This document shows positions 11,523 to 22,850 of a DNA stretch of 64,000 bases, piece by piece (within the stretch, counting starts at the first letter, position 1; every line of letters starts with the position of its first letter). The DNA is from Gastrodia elata (taxonomy: Eukaryota; Streptophyta; Magnoliopsida; Asparagales; Orchidaceae), in assembly GCA_016760335.1 (NCBI GenBank), contig CM028670.1, forward strand, positions 38,979,746 through 39,043,745, read 5' to 3'. Both the position numbers and the translations under genes were made by a program. A model generated the notes under the pieces. It searched no databases. It had not been told where the DNA came from and saw only the letters and a program-made list of their open reading frames with translations.

Positions 11523-13141
11523 CCCCGCCTCGACCTCTCTCGACAGAGACCGATCCGGGAAACCATAGATGGTGAAATTCTCCGTCTATAGCACATGCCT
11601 TGGACCCGGGTCAATCGAGAATCGATCCCCTAGCCAAAATGCACCGATTGACACTTGATGCCCCCTGTGAGGTGGTTTGGATCGGCCAGACCTTACTCAC
11701 TCGAGGGCTCCCTTTATGAAACTACTGTGGGGAGATAATTCTCCCCACAAATGCCATGCCAGACCCTGGGCTCGATCCCTACAATATCAGGGAGGTGAGA
11801 CGGATCGAAGCCCCCTGGTCTGAGGGCTTGAGGTGGGCTGGAACGCCGGGGCCTTACTCGGCCCGAGGCGTCCCTTAAGGACTTAGCCCGATCGATCGAT
11901 TCGATCGATCGGGACTAAATCAGGGCCTAATTACGATGGCAATGAGTTTGAAATGACAATAAGCATCAATAAGAATCAAATGGAAAGGAGCCCGAGCCTC
12001 ATTGACTCAAGGCTTGCAAACAGGGGTACCTAGTTTCATGGTTGAGCTCGGGACGACTAGCAGCGCTGGCTCTAGATGGGCTTCCAGATGCTACAAAGGA
12101 TCCTGAACACTAGGAGAGCCTATTATCAGCGGTTCGAAAGCTCCTGAATTCACCTAAGGAAGCTCTAGCAGACGACAATGGATGAGAGGTGACAATGGGA
12201 AATTGAACTCAATTAAGCTATAAGGGGCAAAGAGAGGATTGCTGAGGCTATATAGCCTCAGCAAGGGAGTGGGGGAAGTTTCCAGAGGGCTGGATCGGGC
12301 TGGGAAGGACCAGAGAGGTCAAGCCATGACCAAGCTCTCAATTTCTAATTTGAGCTCGGTCGGGTCACGAGGCCCGACTAGGACCGATATACAGTTGAGG
12401 GAAGATCCCTAATGGCCTGCTGAGGTAGAACGAGTAGTGGGGGACAGGCCAAGCTGTCTAGGATCCGCAGGATTTCTTAGATTAGACGCGGGCGAGGCGA
12501 AGATGAAGATCCACAGTGCGGGTGCACTGTGGGCCGTCTAATGGATCAATCAAGACCGCGAAAAAGTCCTGATGGATTGGATCCTAATGGCCATATCTGA
12601 TCTGATCCAGACCGTAGGATCTACGGGGTGGATCCGACGATGAATCCGCGATCCCGCAAGATTAAATCCTAGCCATTGGTTAGGAAGGCGCAACGGTGAG
12701 ATCTGCAGGACTTCTCTGTCGTGCGACCCAGGCTCCGCAGCAGATCGCCTGCGATCCGTATAGCGGATCCTGGCCATTTATACGGGTATAGGGTAATATT
12801 GCAATTTCAAATTGTTGGGAATCCTAAAGTGCAATTAGACCAATTTAATTAAATTTGAATTATGATCTAAATGATCTCCAAATTATAACAAACTTTCACC
12901 CCTAACTAATTTGGGGGTGAAGAATTCAAAAATATAATCAGATTTTAATTCTGAGTTCAAAATATTTTAGGTCTAATATAGAGCATCTAGACTGATCAAA
13001 ACATCATCTTGGACTTAGAGAAATCCAATTGACTTCAAATTTTTTTGGATTATCTTAACTTGATGTTATAAAGGCAATGCCATTGAAATTAATAATTAAT
13101 TAGACTATAGATTAGCAGGGTAACAACCTAGGATTGTTACA
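11523..13141 (-). mobile_element. LTR B, 5' portion
   Basis: The right edge has the LTR terminus (minus-strand TGTAACAATCC from 13141 inward) with the terminal dyad GTAACAA...TTGTTAC at 13120-13140, followed by a polypurine tract. Inside are the CACCCC/GGGGTG hairpin (12895-12921), GC-rich blocks and a 27-bp perfect palindrome (11887-11913). The left limit is not resolved because the sequence merges into the inverted repeat. It is clearly diverged from LTRs C, D and E, so it is not a young partner of LTR C. The frame at 12550-12777 lies in the GC block and looks fortuitous. Confidence 0.65.
11887..11913. repeat. 27-bp perfect palindrome
   Basis: Arms CCCGATCGATCGA and TCGATCGATCGGG flank a single T. 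It is built on GATC/CGAT repeats and sits within LTR B. Confidence 0.95.
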
Positions 13142-13155
13142 GACTCCCCCACTTA
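13142..13155 (-). promoter_or_regulatory. Polypurine tract, element B
   Basis: The minus strand reads AAGTGGGGGAGTC immediately before the LTR B terminus. This is the expected plus-strand DNA priming site and marks the 3' end of interior B. Confidence 0.85.
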
Positions 13156-13214
13156 AGAATGTTGTCATCCATGATATCATCTCAAGAGAGAAAACATGTA
13201 GGAATATTAAGAAT

Positions 13215-13709
13215 AGAATTACAATTCCAAAAATTAATGGATACTTGGATTTTCAAAGAGACTAGGTTACTCTCTTCTCACATCTGCCTCTTTCTCCCAT
13301 GTAGATTTTTCTAAAGAGCGATGCGTCCATTGAACCTTTACCATTGAGATTGAGCAATTTCTCAGATGCTTCTGATCATGAGCTAAGATCTTAATTGGCT
13401 CCTCAATATATGAAAGATCCGACTGGAAAGATACAACTGGGAGTTGAATTAGATGAGATGAATTATGAAGACATCTCCGCAGAGAGGAGATGTGGAACAC
13501 ATTATGGACTGCAGAGAAATCTTCAGGAAGCTTCAATCGATAAGCTGCAGACTGATTTTCTCTAGGATCTCGAAAGGTCTGACGTAGCGGGGACTTAGCT
13601 TCCCAAATATACCAAAACGATACACGCCTTTCTTTGGACTGACTTTAAGATACACAAAATTTCCAGCATCAAATTCCAGAGTACATTGATGAGCATCGTG
13701 ATATTTACT
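13215..13709 (-). pseudogene. pol: Integrase C-terminus and chromodomain, element B
   Basis: The translation gives the integrase tail (KYHDAHQCTLEFDAGNFVYL, then SPRYVRPFEIL), the HNVFHISSLRRC signature, and a chromodomain (EPIKILAHDQKHLRNC, then VKVQWTHRSLEKSTWEKEAD). Such chromodomains steer integration toward heterochromatin and mark the Tekay/Del group of chromoviruses. A frameshift near 13550 separates the tail from the chromodomain. A TAA near 13264 cuts the last residues (PSLFENPSIH is still readable beyond it); the equivalent position in copy C is Tyr. Not functional. Confidence 0.85.
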
Positions 13710-14235
13710 CTAATGATCTTGAGCTACTTTGATTCTTTGCTGGATCAGTTTAATCTTAAGATTCATTTCTTCTACTAATTCTGAGCCATACAATTGCACA
13801 CTACCAGTTTCAGACCATGCTAAGGGAGTACTGCACTTCCTGCCATACAAAGCTTTATATGGAGCCATGCTGATACTCGCTTGAAAATTATTATTGTATG
13901 CGAATTCAACGAGAGGAATATGATCTTTCCAGAAGCCTCCGAAATCCAGAATACAGTGATGAAGAAGATCCTCCAAGAATTGAATGACTATTGAAAACTT
14001 GCCAGAATTTAGAAACGAAATGGCTATCTCGATCAGATACCATAGATTTTGGAATTCCATGGAGCCTAACAATTTCCTTGATGTAAAGCTTCACCAATTT
14101 CTCAATAGAATCGGTTTGACACATTGGGATAAATTGTGCTGATTTGGTCTGTTGATCGACAATGACCCAAATCGAATTGGCACCGGATCTTGCTTTAGGT
14201 AAACCCATAACAAAATCCATAAAAATATCAAACAA
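13710..14235 (-). pseudogene. pol: Integrase catalytic core, element B (third catalytic residue deleted)
   Basis: Two overlapping frames together give a gypsy integrase core: FMDFVMGLPK, SIWVIVDQQTKSAQFIP, VSDRDSHFVSKFWQ, then WKDHIPLVEFAYNNNFQAS and APYKALYGRKC. The first two catalytic aspartates (MDF and SDRD) are present. The segment that should follow FWQ, about 30 residues ending in the conserved ERVNQ that carries the third catalytic acid, is missing; FWQVFNSH runs straight into the LEDLLHHC region with a frameshift near 13970. Copy C still shows GQTERVNQVLEDLL here. The enzyme could not cut or join DNA. Confidence 0.88.
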
Positions 14236-14238
14236 CTT

Positions 14239-14439
14239 TCATTCAGGAATTGCTAGAGGATGGAGAAGTTCTCCAGGTTTCTGATGTTCAGCCTTAACTA
14301 GATTATAGGCATGACACTTTGATACGAATTCAGCCATGCTTTTCTTCATTCCAGGACACCAATATGATTTCTTAAGATCTTGATACATCTTGGTGTTGCC
14401 AGGATGTACTTGGTAACTATAATTGTGACCTTCTATCAA
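14239..14439 (-). pseudogene. pol: Integrase zinc-binding (H2C2) domain, element B
   Basis: The frame EGHNYSYQVHPGNTKMYQDL, then CPGMKKSMAEFVSKCHAYN matches the N-terminal zinc-binding domain of gypsy integrase. The two histidines and the first cysteine are there, but the second cysteine of the CX2C pair is Tyr (CHAY). LLHPLAIPEW leads into the catalytic core as usual. Confidence 0.82.
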
Positions 14440-15180
14440 AATCTCTTACTGCATGGATTTGGGAATCCATAGACGATCTTCTTGATAGATTACATTACCT
14501 CGAAGCTGAAGACCAAAGCAATGAACACTTTCGATCTCTGTTTTAAACTTTAGATAGTCTTCATCCTTTGTTTGGGAGATGGAGACATCGCGATGAAATG
14601 TTGGTTCAATTGAACTCATGGAAATCAATGTGCTTAGCATAGTACCACGCACTGGTCTAATGTCAAGCTTTCTGAATTCTTCCTCTAGTGAACTTGATGA
14701 TATCATGGAAGATAGGGTAGCATGATGACTGAGTGCATTTGCTATGATGTTCGATTTTCTTGGATGATATTAGATGCTTAAATCATAATTGCTTATCAAC
14801 TTAAGCCATCTTCGATGATGACAGTTTAGTTCACGCTGGGTGAAGATGTACTTTAAGCTCTAATGATCAGTAAATATGGAACACTGGACGCCATAAAGAT
14901 AATGATGCCATATTTTCAGAGCAAAAACTACAGCTGCTAGTTCGAGATCATGGACAGGATAGTTCTTTTCATGCAGTTTTAGCTGACGAGATGCATAGGT
15001 TATAACTCCTCCTTCCTGCATCATTAGCACATATCCCAAACCTATGCCAGATGCATTGGTATAGACTTGGTAGTTGAGGCCTTCTTTAGGTTAGGCTAGA
15101 ACTAGTACAGAGGAAAGAGCATCTTTTAACATTTAAAACACATTCTTATACTCTGGACTCCAGATAAAAGGTAATGCTTT
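14440..15180 (-). pseudogene. pol: RNase H domain and linker, element B
   Basis: Reading through stops, the minus strand gives ASRQLKLHEKNYPVHDLELA, AVVFALKIWRHYLYG, FTDH(stop)SLKYIFTQRELN and YHPRKSNIIANALS, the order expected for plant gypsy RNase H. At least two in-frame stops occur (after FTDH and before YHPRK). The last ~260 bases (14446-14706) are the variable linker to integrase, open but without catalytic motifs. The domain would remove RNA from RNA-DNA hybrids during replication. Confidence 0.8.
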
Positions 15181-15912
15181 CTACGTCAACTTTGTGAGAG
15201 GAGACGCAATTTGTGAGAAGCCTTTAACAAATTTTCTATAGTAACCTGCTAGTCCCAGGAAACTTCTGATATTGGTTACAAATTTTGGTTGTGACCAATC
15301 TTGAACAGCGCTTACTTTATGCTGATCGACTTTGATCCCTTGAGAATCTACGATATGACCCAAGAAAGCGACTGAGTCAAGCCAAAATTCGCATTTGGAA
15401 TACTTAGCGTATAGCTCATGACTCTTAAGCTCTTCTAATACTAATCGCAGATGTTTCTCGTGATTCGTTTTGCTTTTCGAATAAATCAGGATATCATCGA
15501 TAAAGACGATGACAAATTTATCTAAATACACTTTCAACACGCGTTGCATTAAATCCATAAAAATGGACTGTGCATTTGTTAAGCCAAAGGACATTACTAA
15601 AAATTCATAATGTCCATAGTGGGTTCTAGATGCTATTTTCTCAACATCTAAATATTTAACTCACAATTGGTGATATCCAGATCGCAAGTCTATCTTTGAG
15701 AAAACTTTAGCTCCAGATAATTGATCGAATAGATCATTGATACGAGGCAAAGGGTACTTGTTCTTGATAGTTACTTTATTTAGTTCCCTATAATCGATGC
15801 ACATTCTCATCGATCCATCTTTCTTCTTCACGAACAATATTGGTGCTCCCCAAGGAGATGAACTTGGCCTGATAAGACCTTTCTCAAGCAATTCTTGAAG
15901 TTGTCTGTTCAA
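15181..15912 (-). pseudogene. pol: Reverse transcriptase, element B
   Basis: The finger region (LIRPSSSPWGAPILFVKKKD, RMCIDYRELNK, KYPLPRINDLFDQL, SKIDLRSGYHQL) lies at 15661-15912. Palm and thumb (FIDDILIYS with the catalytic DD near 15493-15498; CEFWLDSVAFLGHIV; IRSFLGLAGYYRKFV) lie at 15181-15594. The pieces are separated by a TGA at 15661-15663 where relatives have Arg (CGA). The catalytic site is intact but the enzyme cannot be made as one chain. It is close to copy C, which has a different CGA-to-TGA stop a few codons away. Confidence 0.92.
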
Positions 15913-16451
15913 TTCCTGAAGCTCCTTAGGTCTTTCTTTTCTCCCAACATAGTTACGAGGTATGCGTCGCAGCCTTTCTTAACTAACCTTTCCGCCTTCA
16001 TTGCGTTAATTAATGATGCTTGAGCACTAAATTTGCCTATAAATGATTGCAACAAATTCCCACTGCCAAGGGTGATCTTCTTCTTTTGGCAATTAATTGA
16101 AGCACCATGTTGGCTTAGCCAGTTCATGCTCAGGATTACGTCAAAATTTGTAATTGGCAAAATGATCAGTTTAGCTTCATATTTTTGCTTACCAATAGGA
16201 ATATTTATTTTGCAAAACTGTTGGGACTGCATACAGGCTCTGGAAGGTAACCCGACGCTTAATAAGTTTGTTAAGCGATGCGATAATAGCTTAAGATTTT
16301 TAGCCCAACTTTCTGATACAAATGAATGACTCACTCCCGTATCGAAAAAGATGTTACAAGATTTATCCTCTATCATTAAGGAGCCTATTATAATATTTAT
16401 GATAAGGGTTATACTACTGAAGCAGAAAAGATCAAACATAGAAACATACAT
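15909..16451 (-). pseudogene. pro: Aspartic protease domain, element B
   Basis: Key residues are IFFDTGVSHSFVSESWAKNL with the DTG near 16335-16343, and ILSMNWLSQHGASINCQKKK. Relatives usually have GA after the aspartate triad, so GV is a change next to the active site. After LGEK the frame is shifted, and compared with copy C about 50 codons between the protease tail and RT are missing: LGEK is followed almost at once by KELQELNRQLQEL near 15940. The N-terminal 25 residues of this frame are hydrophobic junk upstream of the domain. Confidence 0.85.
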
Positions 16452-16479
16452 GATCGAACAAAAATTAATTTAAGGCGTA

Positions 16480-17689
16480 CCTGAAACCACATCATTATCA
16501 GGAGCAGAGGCAGGGGTTAACATATATACTCGTGCAGGTGCTGAGGGTCATTTGTTCTGTGGCCTTTGACCCTGACGATCATTGTTCGACTTTTGTGCTG
16601 GTACAATTGCTTTCGAGTTTGAAGTTGGAGTCGGCATTATAGCTGGAGCAGGCTCTCGATTGTTCCTTAAATGTGCACGGAATGCTTGCTTATGATGGGA
16701 GTGATTGATGAGCACTCTGTCGATTGTGTTCTTAGCATCACACTCAAAATAACGGTGGCCGCTTCAACAACATGTAAAGCACACACCACCAAAGTGGTAG
16801 CATTTCCCATACGGATGAAATCGATTGCAATCGAAGTTCTGAGGTTGGGATTGTTTAGTTTCCATGTTATAAGCTTTTGCCATCTTATGATGACCAAATC
16901 ACTCCTTCCTTGGCTGCATAACTATTGCCTTTCTCTTTCGGTCCAGTTGACCTTGGAATCCCTCTTGTAGACTGGCAGCTTCGATCAATTCGGTTAGAGT
17001 TTTGATCTTACGTGAGACTAAGTGGGCTTTAATAGAATCTCTTAACCCCTACAAGAAACGATGGCATCTAGACGCTTCTGTTCTTACTAGGTCCAGAACA
17101 AAGCGTGATAATCTCCGAAATTCTTGTTCGTAGTCGAACACTGAATTGTTACCTTGAGTGAGATGGAGGAGCTCATCCTCCAGAATTATTTGAGATGATG
17201 CTGGTGTGAATGCTTCTCAGAACACTTCTAAGAATATATTCCATGGAATATATTCTATTTTAAAATCAGCAAATTTGTTGTTTCGCTTATTCTCCCACCA
17301 ATACTTGGCTTCTTCCTAAAATAGATGAGTCACTAAACGGATAGCTTCAGAGTTAGGGCACTTGATACTGGCCAGGTTCTTCTCAGCCATCTTGACCAGT
17401 TCTCTATGTCCATAGGATTTAACACTCCATTGAATGTGGGAGTTCTAAGGCGAAGAAAACTATGCAGAATTCCATCACCCATATAGTGTGAAGATGATGA
17501 GAACCCTGATGGGGGTGCAGGTTGTTGCTTAACAAATAGAATTAGAGCACGAGTCTCTTGCGCCTGTTGCACATTGCTTTCAATTATGGCATTCACTAAA
17601 CTCTCCATTGGATTGGACTCTTCAGGTCCGCTAGATGACAAGACCGCATTTTTTATTAGAGTAGGAGTAGATGGAGAGCCAGGATTCAT
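16480..17689 (-). pseudogene. gag: Gag, element B (several frameshifts)
   Basis: The likely start is ATG 17687-17689 (MNPGSPSTPTLIKN). The first frame reaches the gag core (LHSFLRLRTPTFNGVLNPMD) and then shifts; later frames hold WLVTHLF/EEAKYWW-like and zinc-knuckle remnants. The knuckle region near 16740-16850 reads HPYGKCYHF, then CFTCC(stop)SGHRYFECDAK, so a TGA breaks it. The open frame at 16667-16897 is only an out-of-frame view of the same region. Gag would form the element's particle; this copy is dead. Confidence 0.78.
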
Positions 17690-17981
17690 GACTGTAAATA
17701 CAAGTATGAATTCAGAAACATAAAATTTTACTATAATTTCATTCATTTCTTTCTCAAAAGAGAAGATATATGGATCCATAAACATATAACTCAGATAAAA
17801 AATGACATAATAAGGTTCCTAAAATTCTAGTTACAATATTCTACCCAAAAGGCAGCGTAGAAGTCATCATATGTGACTATGTGGCTCCTCCGAGCTAATC
17901 TCATATAAACCCAAAACCACCAACGACTCACTGATCCTCTTAGTAGGATCTCTACGATCTCTAGACAATACTCCTCAGAAC
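17690..17981 (-). other. Leader between gag B and LTR C
   Basis: About 290 non-coding bases. I looked for a primer binding site (TGGTATCAGAG or any TGG start near the LTR edge) and found none. The sequence does not match the leader beside LTR D, so interior B and LTR C may have been joined by recombination. Confidence 0.5.
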
Positions 17982-20900
17982 TGATCAGGTCCTAATCTAA
18001 TTCAATCAAGTACGACTACAAGTTTAAGAAATAAATCACAACGTCATAATTTGATGAATTTAGACGCTCTATCTAAGATTTGATCAAGATCGACTAAACT
18101 AAGGATTATGATCTTAACACCACGAGATTGAAGTTAAGCACATAATCCAAAGGTACAATCTAAGGAATCTAGGGTTTTAATCTAATGTGATCTATTGATT
18201 AAGGCTAATCCTTTTAAGTAAATCTAACTTAATAGGATGATTCTCCTATCCTAAATCTAAGGTTGAAATACAAAATAATCAAAATTAAATTGAAAAATCT
18301 AGAAACTAATAAAACCAATAATTTATTCATTGAATGACCCCGTTATTCAATGAATGAAATCTATCCTATGATCTAGCCCTACTAGTCTTAGGGATGGTCT
18401 TAATGTGATGTGAAAGTTCCTAAGGAAAAGAGTTAGAGGAAAATTAGGGAATTTTACTAAGTTGATAGAATTACTAATTTAGAAGCTAATTTAAGAGTTA
18501 AAAACGCTTAACATAATTTTTTGGGCAAAATGACTATTTTGCCCCTACTTTAGGGTCCAAAAAGTCACTTTTTGAATTAGGGATCCAAATTAGAATTCCT
18601 TACTACCAAATGAATCCTTACTGTCTAATCTAAAGATAGATAATAAGTACGCTTAATTTGGACAAGAAACAGGTCCTATAGGTCCAAACTAAGGTTTTCG
18701 ACCTAAGGGGCATTTTGGTAGTTTACACCTAATAGAATCTAAATTTTTATGCAGTTTACTATTAACTGCTATTCAAGGATTCCATAGAGTCCAAAAATAC
18801 TACATTTTGAGGTTAGATGGCTAAGTTATGGCTATTTCAGTTTCTGAGGGCAATTCGATAATTTGGTCGGTCAACAGGGGCAAAAACTAAACTTTTCTGT
18901 TTGAAGTCCAAACTCAGTTTTTATAACTTTTTATAGTGTACTGAGTGCTTTGACAAGGAGTAAACCCTATTTGGACTTCAAATGGTTAACTAGGGTTAGG
19001 GGTATTTTGGTTATTTTTGATTTTCTAGGGTTCAGATCCTAAATATTGTTTCAGTTTATTGATGACATTAAAATTCGATGCTAGTTAATACTTTGAATTT
19101 TTGAATTTGGAGTTGAATTGACCAAGTTATGGTCAATTCAAGATAAGGGGCATTTTAATCTATTTTTAGAGTAGGGTCCTAAATATCACTTTTCAAACTA
19201 AGCTCCAAATGAGAAAACTAATACTACTATAATGTTGGGGCTGTTCTCCTGAGTATTTTAAGACCCATATTGCATATGTTTGGATAATTAGGTTAAAAGT
19301 TGTGAGGGTTTATTTAGGACCTAAAATATCACTACATTATACGCACCCCGAAATGAATTTTTGAAGTATGTCATTTGATTTATTTTATTTTTCTGAGTAA
19401 AATGAGACATATATTTGCTATATTTGGATCATTGTACAAAAGGTTATTAAACTTTAAAGTTTTAAATTAAGTAATTAATTTTACTATTCATTTATTCAAT
19501 TTAAATGAATTAACTATTCAAAAACTTATAATAATCTTACTATTTTTTTAATTCAATTAATAAAATACATTAATTGATTTAATTAAGGTTTACTACCTTT
19601 AATTAAATTAAATAAACTAATTAAGTTTAATTTATTGATTATCCTAATATTAATTAATCTTAATTAATCCATTGGTGTTAAAAATTAAGGGAAAATTCTA
19701 ATTATAATTTCAATTAATTGAATTAGTTTTTGTAATTAATAATTAACTAATTAAATAATTACATTGTATTAATATTATTAAATTAATTATTGTTTTAATG
19801 TATTAATAATTAACTATTGTTTACTGTTAATTAAATTAACTTAATCATTAAGTTAATTAATTGATTATTAATGCTAACTAATACTAATTTAACTAACATA
19901 ATGTGTAGATATATATATATATATAACTATATAACTATTAAGTCCTAAAGTGTATGTCAACTATAATTATGTATAAGTTCTGTTATTATTATATATTTAT
20001 ATAACTATATATATATATATTTATTTATTTATTTAAATTCTTTTGCAGGATTTAATGGCGGCGGGGCCCGCCACCGACAATGTGCGGCCTATGATTAGGC
20101 TCGCCAGAGAAGGTGGGCCCACCCTGCCATGAGGCAGAGCTCGGTTGGCCGCAGCACAACGGGTGGGTCCCACCGCTGATCGCGGCTGTCAGTGCGGGGC
20201 CCAGCAGAACGCGTGGCAGCATGCGATACGCTGGGCTGGCACTGGCGGGGCCCACAGCATGTGCACGAGGCTTGAGACCCAGAATGGAGCCGCGGGCCGG
20301 GGTTGACCCGGCCCGACGCGCATCAGATCACCTTCCCTGCTGAAGGCCGAGGCTAGGGTTCGAAAATCACGGTCCTCTGGCCATTACCGGGGTCCGACCC
20401 GCGTGCCAACGGGTAGGCCGCGACGAGCTACACGTGGCTAGCGGTTTCATCACGAGGGATGGTCGGTGGCATGAACTAGGGCGAGCCCTAGCTTCTAGGG
20501 CTCGGCTCGAGTGGGCTCTTATGGAAACGACTGTGGACAACTACCGTAATTGATCCGATCAAACCGCTAAAATGACGATCCGATTTGCTCAATGCTCAAT
20601 CTATGGCTCGGAATAATCATACGAATCGATACATAGCAATTTCATTGATCAAAAGGAGGGATCAAGGAGTACCTGGTGCGACGGTTGTCGATGTCTTAGG
20701 GTTCTAGGGGGTCAGAGTTTGATCCTACAAAACTCCTGATCCCTACGCATCGGCCAGGTCTTAAGGGCCCTGAGGCAGAGGTTGCGATGCTTGGGTGGAC
20801 GCCGGTTGGCCTGGGAGGCGGCGGAGGGCCACGTGGGGCGAGCGACGGGAGCGTGGAAGGAGACGGAGTCCGAGCCGTCCAATTTGGTCTCGATCGGACG

Positions 20901-21475
20901 GCCCGGATCGCACGATCCGAGCAGACGGCTGGAGGGACAGCATCCGCAATAGTAAACAACGTGGGTTTTAAACTGACGACGCCGTTTATGAAAATTAAAT
21001 TTTAATTTTAAATAATTTATTAAATCCTAATATAATTAATTAATCATAATTAAATTTATCATCTTCCAAAAATCCCCAAATACTCACCCCTAGCTAATTG
21101 AGGGCTGAGGAACGCAGCGGCTATGTCAAATTTTTGATTCGACGAGTATTTTAATTTCCTAATCTTCGGAGTATTTTAAATATTATTAAAATATTCGTCA
21201 AAGTTTTGACGACTTCTGATTGACACGAAAACATCACCCCTAATTAATTTGGGGGCAATGAGAGCAATGGCGAGTCCGTTTTTCGATTTGAGGTCTATTT
21301 AAACAAGTCAAATTTTAGAGTTTTTAGATTTCCAAAAATTAGGATTTGATCTATTTGTCTCCTGATTTAGGCTAGGTCTTAGTGGATGACTCCTAATGAC
21401 TTTATTAATACTTAGGATCAGGATTAAGACTGAGATTAGTCCTAATTGACTAGGGTAACAACTTAAGTTGTTACA
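17982..21475 (-). mobile_element. LTR C (3.5 kb)
   Basis: It is bounded by TGATCAGG at 17982 and TTACA at 21475, with the perfect terminal dyad GTAACAAC-TTAA-GTTGTTAC at 21455-21474. From right to left it has the two hairpin blocks (21083-21143 and near 21235), a GC-rich block with TCP-type sites (20050-20960), a TATA-like TATATAAATA near 19991-20003, and a long AT-rich part. It matches LTR D (27015-30590) end to end at high identity, about 95 percent in the GC block by eye. C is therefore the 3' LTR and D the 5' LTR of element C. Frames at 20052-20343 and 20696-21005 lie in the GC block and recur in LTR D only because the DNA is shared. Confidence 0.85.
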
Positions 21476-21488
21476 GGCTCCTCAACTT
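21476..21488 (-). promoter_or_regulatory. Polypurine tract, element C
   Basis: The minus strand reads AAGTTGAGGAGCC directly before LTR C. It sits in the same position as the tract of element B and has more pyrimidines, as expected after some decay. Confidence 0.75.
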
Positions 21489-21549
21489 AAAAACGATGTC
21501 ATCCTCGACATCAATCAAGTGGAAAGAAAAGACAAGATAACATAATATG

Positions 21550-22139
21550 AATTGAATTGAAAGCTTAGAATGCTGGGAAAGAGATACCTAGATTCTCGAA
21601 GAGTCTAGGATATTTGGCTCGCATATCGGACTCCTTCTCCCAAGTGGCTTCGTTACAAGAATGATTCTTCCACTGGACTTTGATCATCTTGATATCACAG
21701 TTCTTAAGCTGCTTGCGATCACGGGCCAGAATTCGAATTGGTTTCTCGGAATACGATGGATCAGGCTGGATCTGAATTTTTGTGAACTGCACGAGGTGAG
21801 ATGAATCTCTGAGGCATCTATTTAGAGATGATACATGAAATACATTATGAACTGCAACAAAGTCATCTTGAAGGTTAAATCTGTAGGTGGAAGAACCTAC
21901 TCTGGCTGCTACCTCAAATGGACCAACATAACGAGGGCTAAATTTCCCTACTATGCCGAATCTGAAGACCCTTTCATTGGACTGACCTTTAAGTAGGCGA
22001 AGTCTCCAACCTTAAATTCTAGAGGACGATGGTGCATGTCGTGGTATTTACTCTGACGGTTATGAGCTGCACGAATTCGTTGCTGAATCAACTGAACTTT
22101 CATATTTGTCTCTTCTATTAATTCAGATCCGTACAACTA
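21550..22139 (-). pseudogene. pol: Integrase C-terminus and chromodomain, element C
   Basis: The upper frame (YGSELIEETNMKVQLIQQRI, KYHDMHHRPLEFKVGDFAYL) is the integrase tail and follows a TAG at 22137-22139. After a frameshift near 21955 the lower frame carries the chromodomain (EKPIRILARDRKQLKNCDI, VKVQWKNHSCNEATWEKE, DMRAKYPRLF) at about 21597-21747 and ends at a natural-looking stop after FPAF. The chromodomain is better preserved than in element B and is the best evidence for a Tekay/Del-like chromovirus. Confidence 0.87.
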
Positions 22140-22850
22140 CACACTACCTGTTTCTAACCATGCTAATGGAGTACTACATTTCCTTCCATACAGAGCTTCA
22201 TATGGGGCCATCTTTATACTGGCTTGGAAGTAGTTGTTGTAAGCGAACTCCACTAGTGGGAGGTGATCTTCCTAAGATCTAGCAAAATCAAGCATACACA
22301 GCCTAAGCAGATCTTCAAGAACCTGATTCACTCGTTCTGTCTGACCATTCATCTGCAGATGAAAGGGTGTACTCATTGCTAGGGTTGTGCCTAGATCTTG
22401 GTGCACGGCTTGCCAGAATTCAAAAGTGAATCAGCTGTCCCTATCGGATACGACTGTCATGGGAATTATATGCAATTTGATTATTTCCCTGATATACAGC
22501 TTTGCGAGCTTCTCAACCGAGTCTGTCTGACAAATATAAATGAAATGAGCGGATTTGGCAAACTAGTCAACTATAACCCAAATCGCATGTGCTCCAAATT
22601 TTGCATGAGGCAAACCCATCACGAAATCCATTAAATACATCTATCCACTTCCATTTAGAAATCTTAAGTGCTCTGCCTTGACCAAAGCGTGGTATTTTGC
22701 AACAAAATCAGCTACACTTTTCTTCATTCCTGGCCACCAGAAGAATTACTTCAAGTTTTGATACATCTTTGAGCTTCCAGGATGGATTTGGTATCCGAAG
22801 TTATGACTCTCAATTAGAACTTCTTAGTGCATGGATTTAGGAATTCATAG
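22140..22850 (-). pseudogene. pol: Integrase zinc domain and catalytic core, element C
   Basis: Reading across frames gives SHNFGYQIHPGSSKMYQNL and WPGMKKSVADFV (zinc domain), then a core with GTTLAMSTPFHLQMNGQTER, VNQVLEDLLRLC and DHLPLVEFAYNNYFQAS. The third catalytic glutamate (TERVNQ) is present, unlike element B. Many stops and frameshifts occur, including one inside FARS(stop)EDH. The plus-strand open frame at 22398-22634 is the shadow of this region. Confidence 0.78.
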
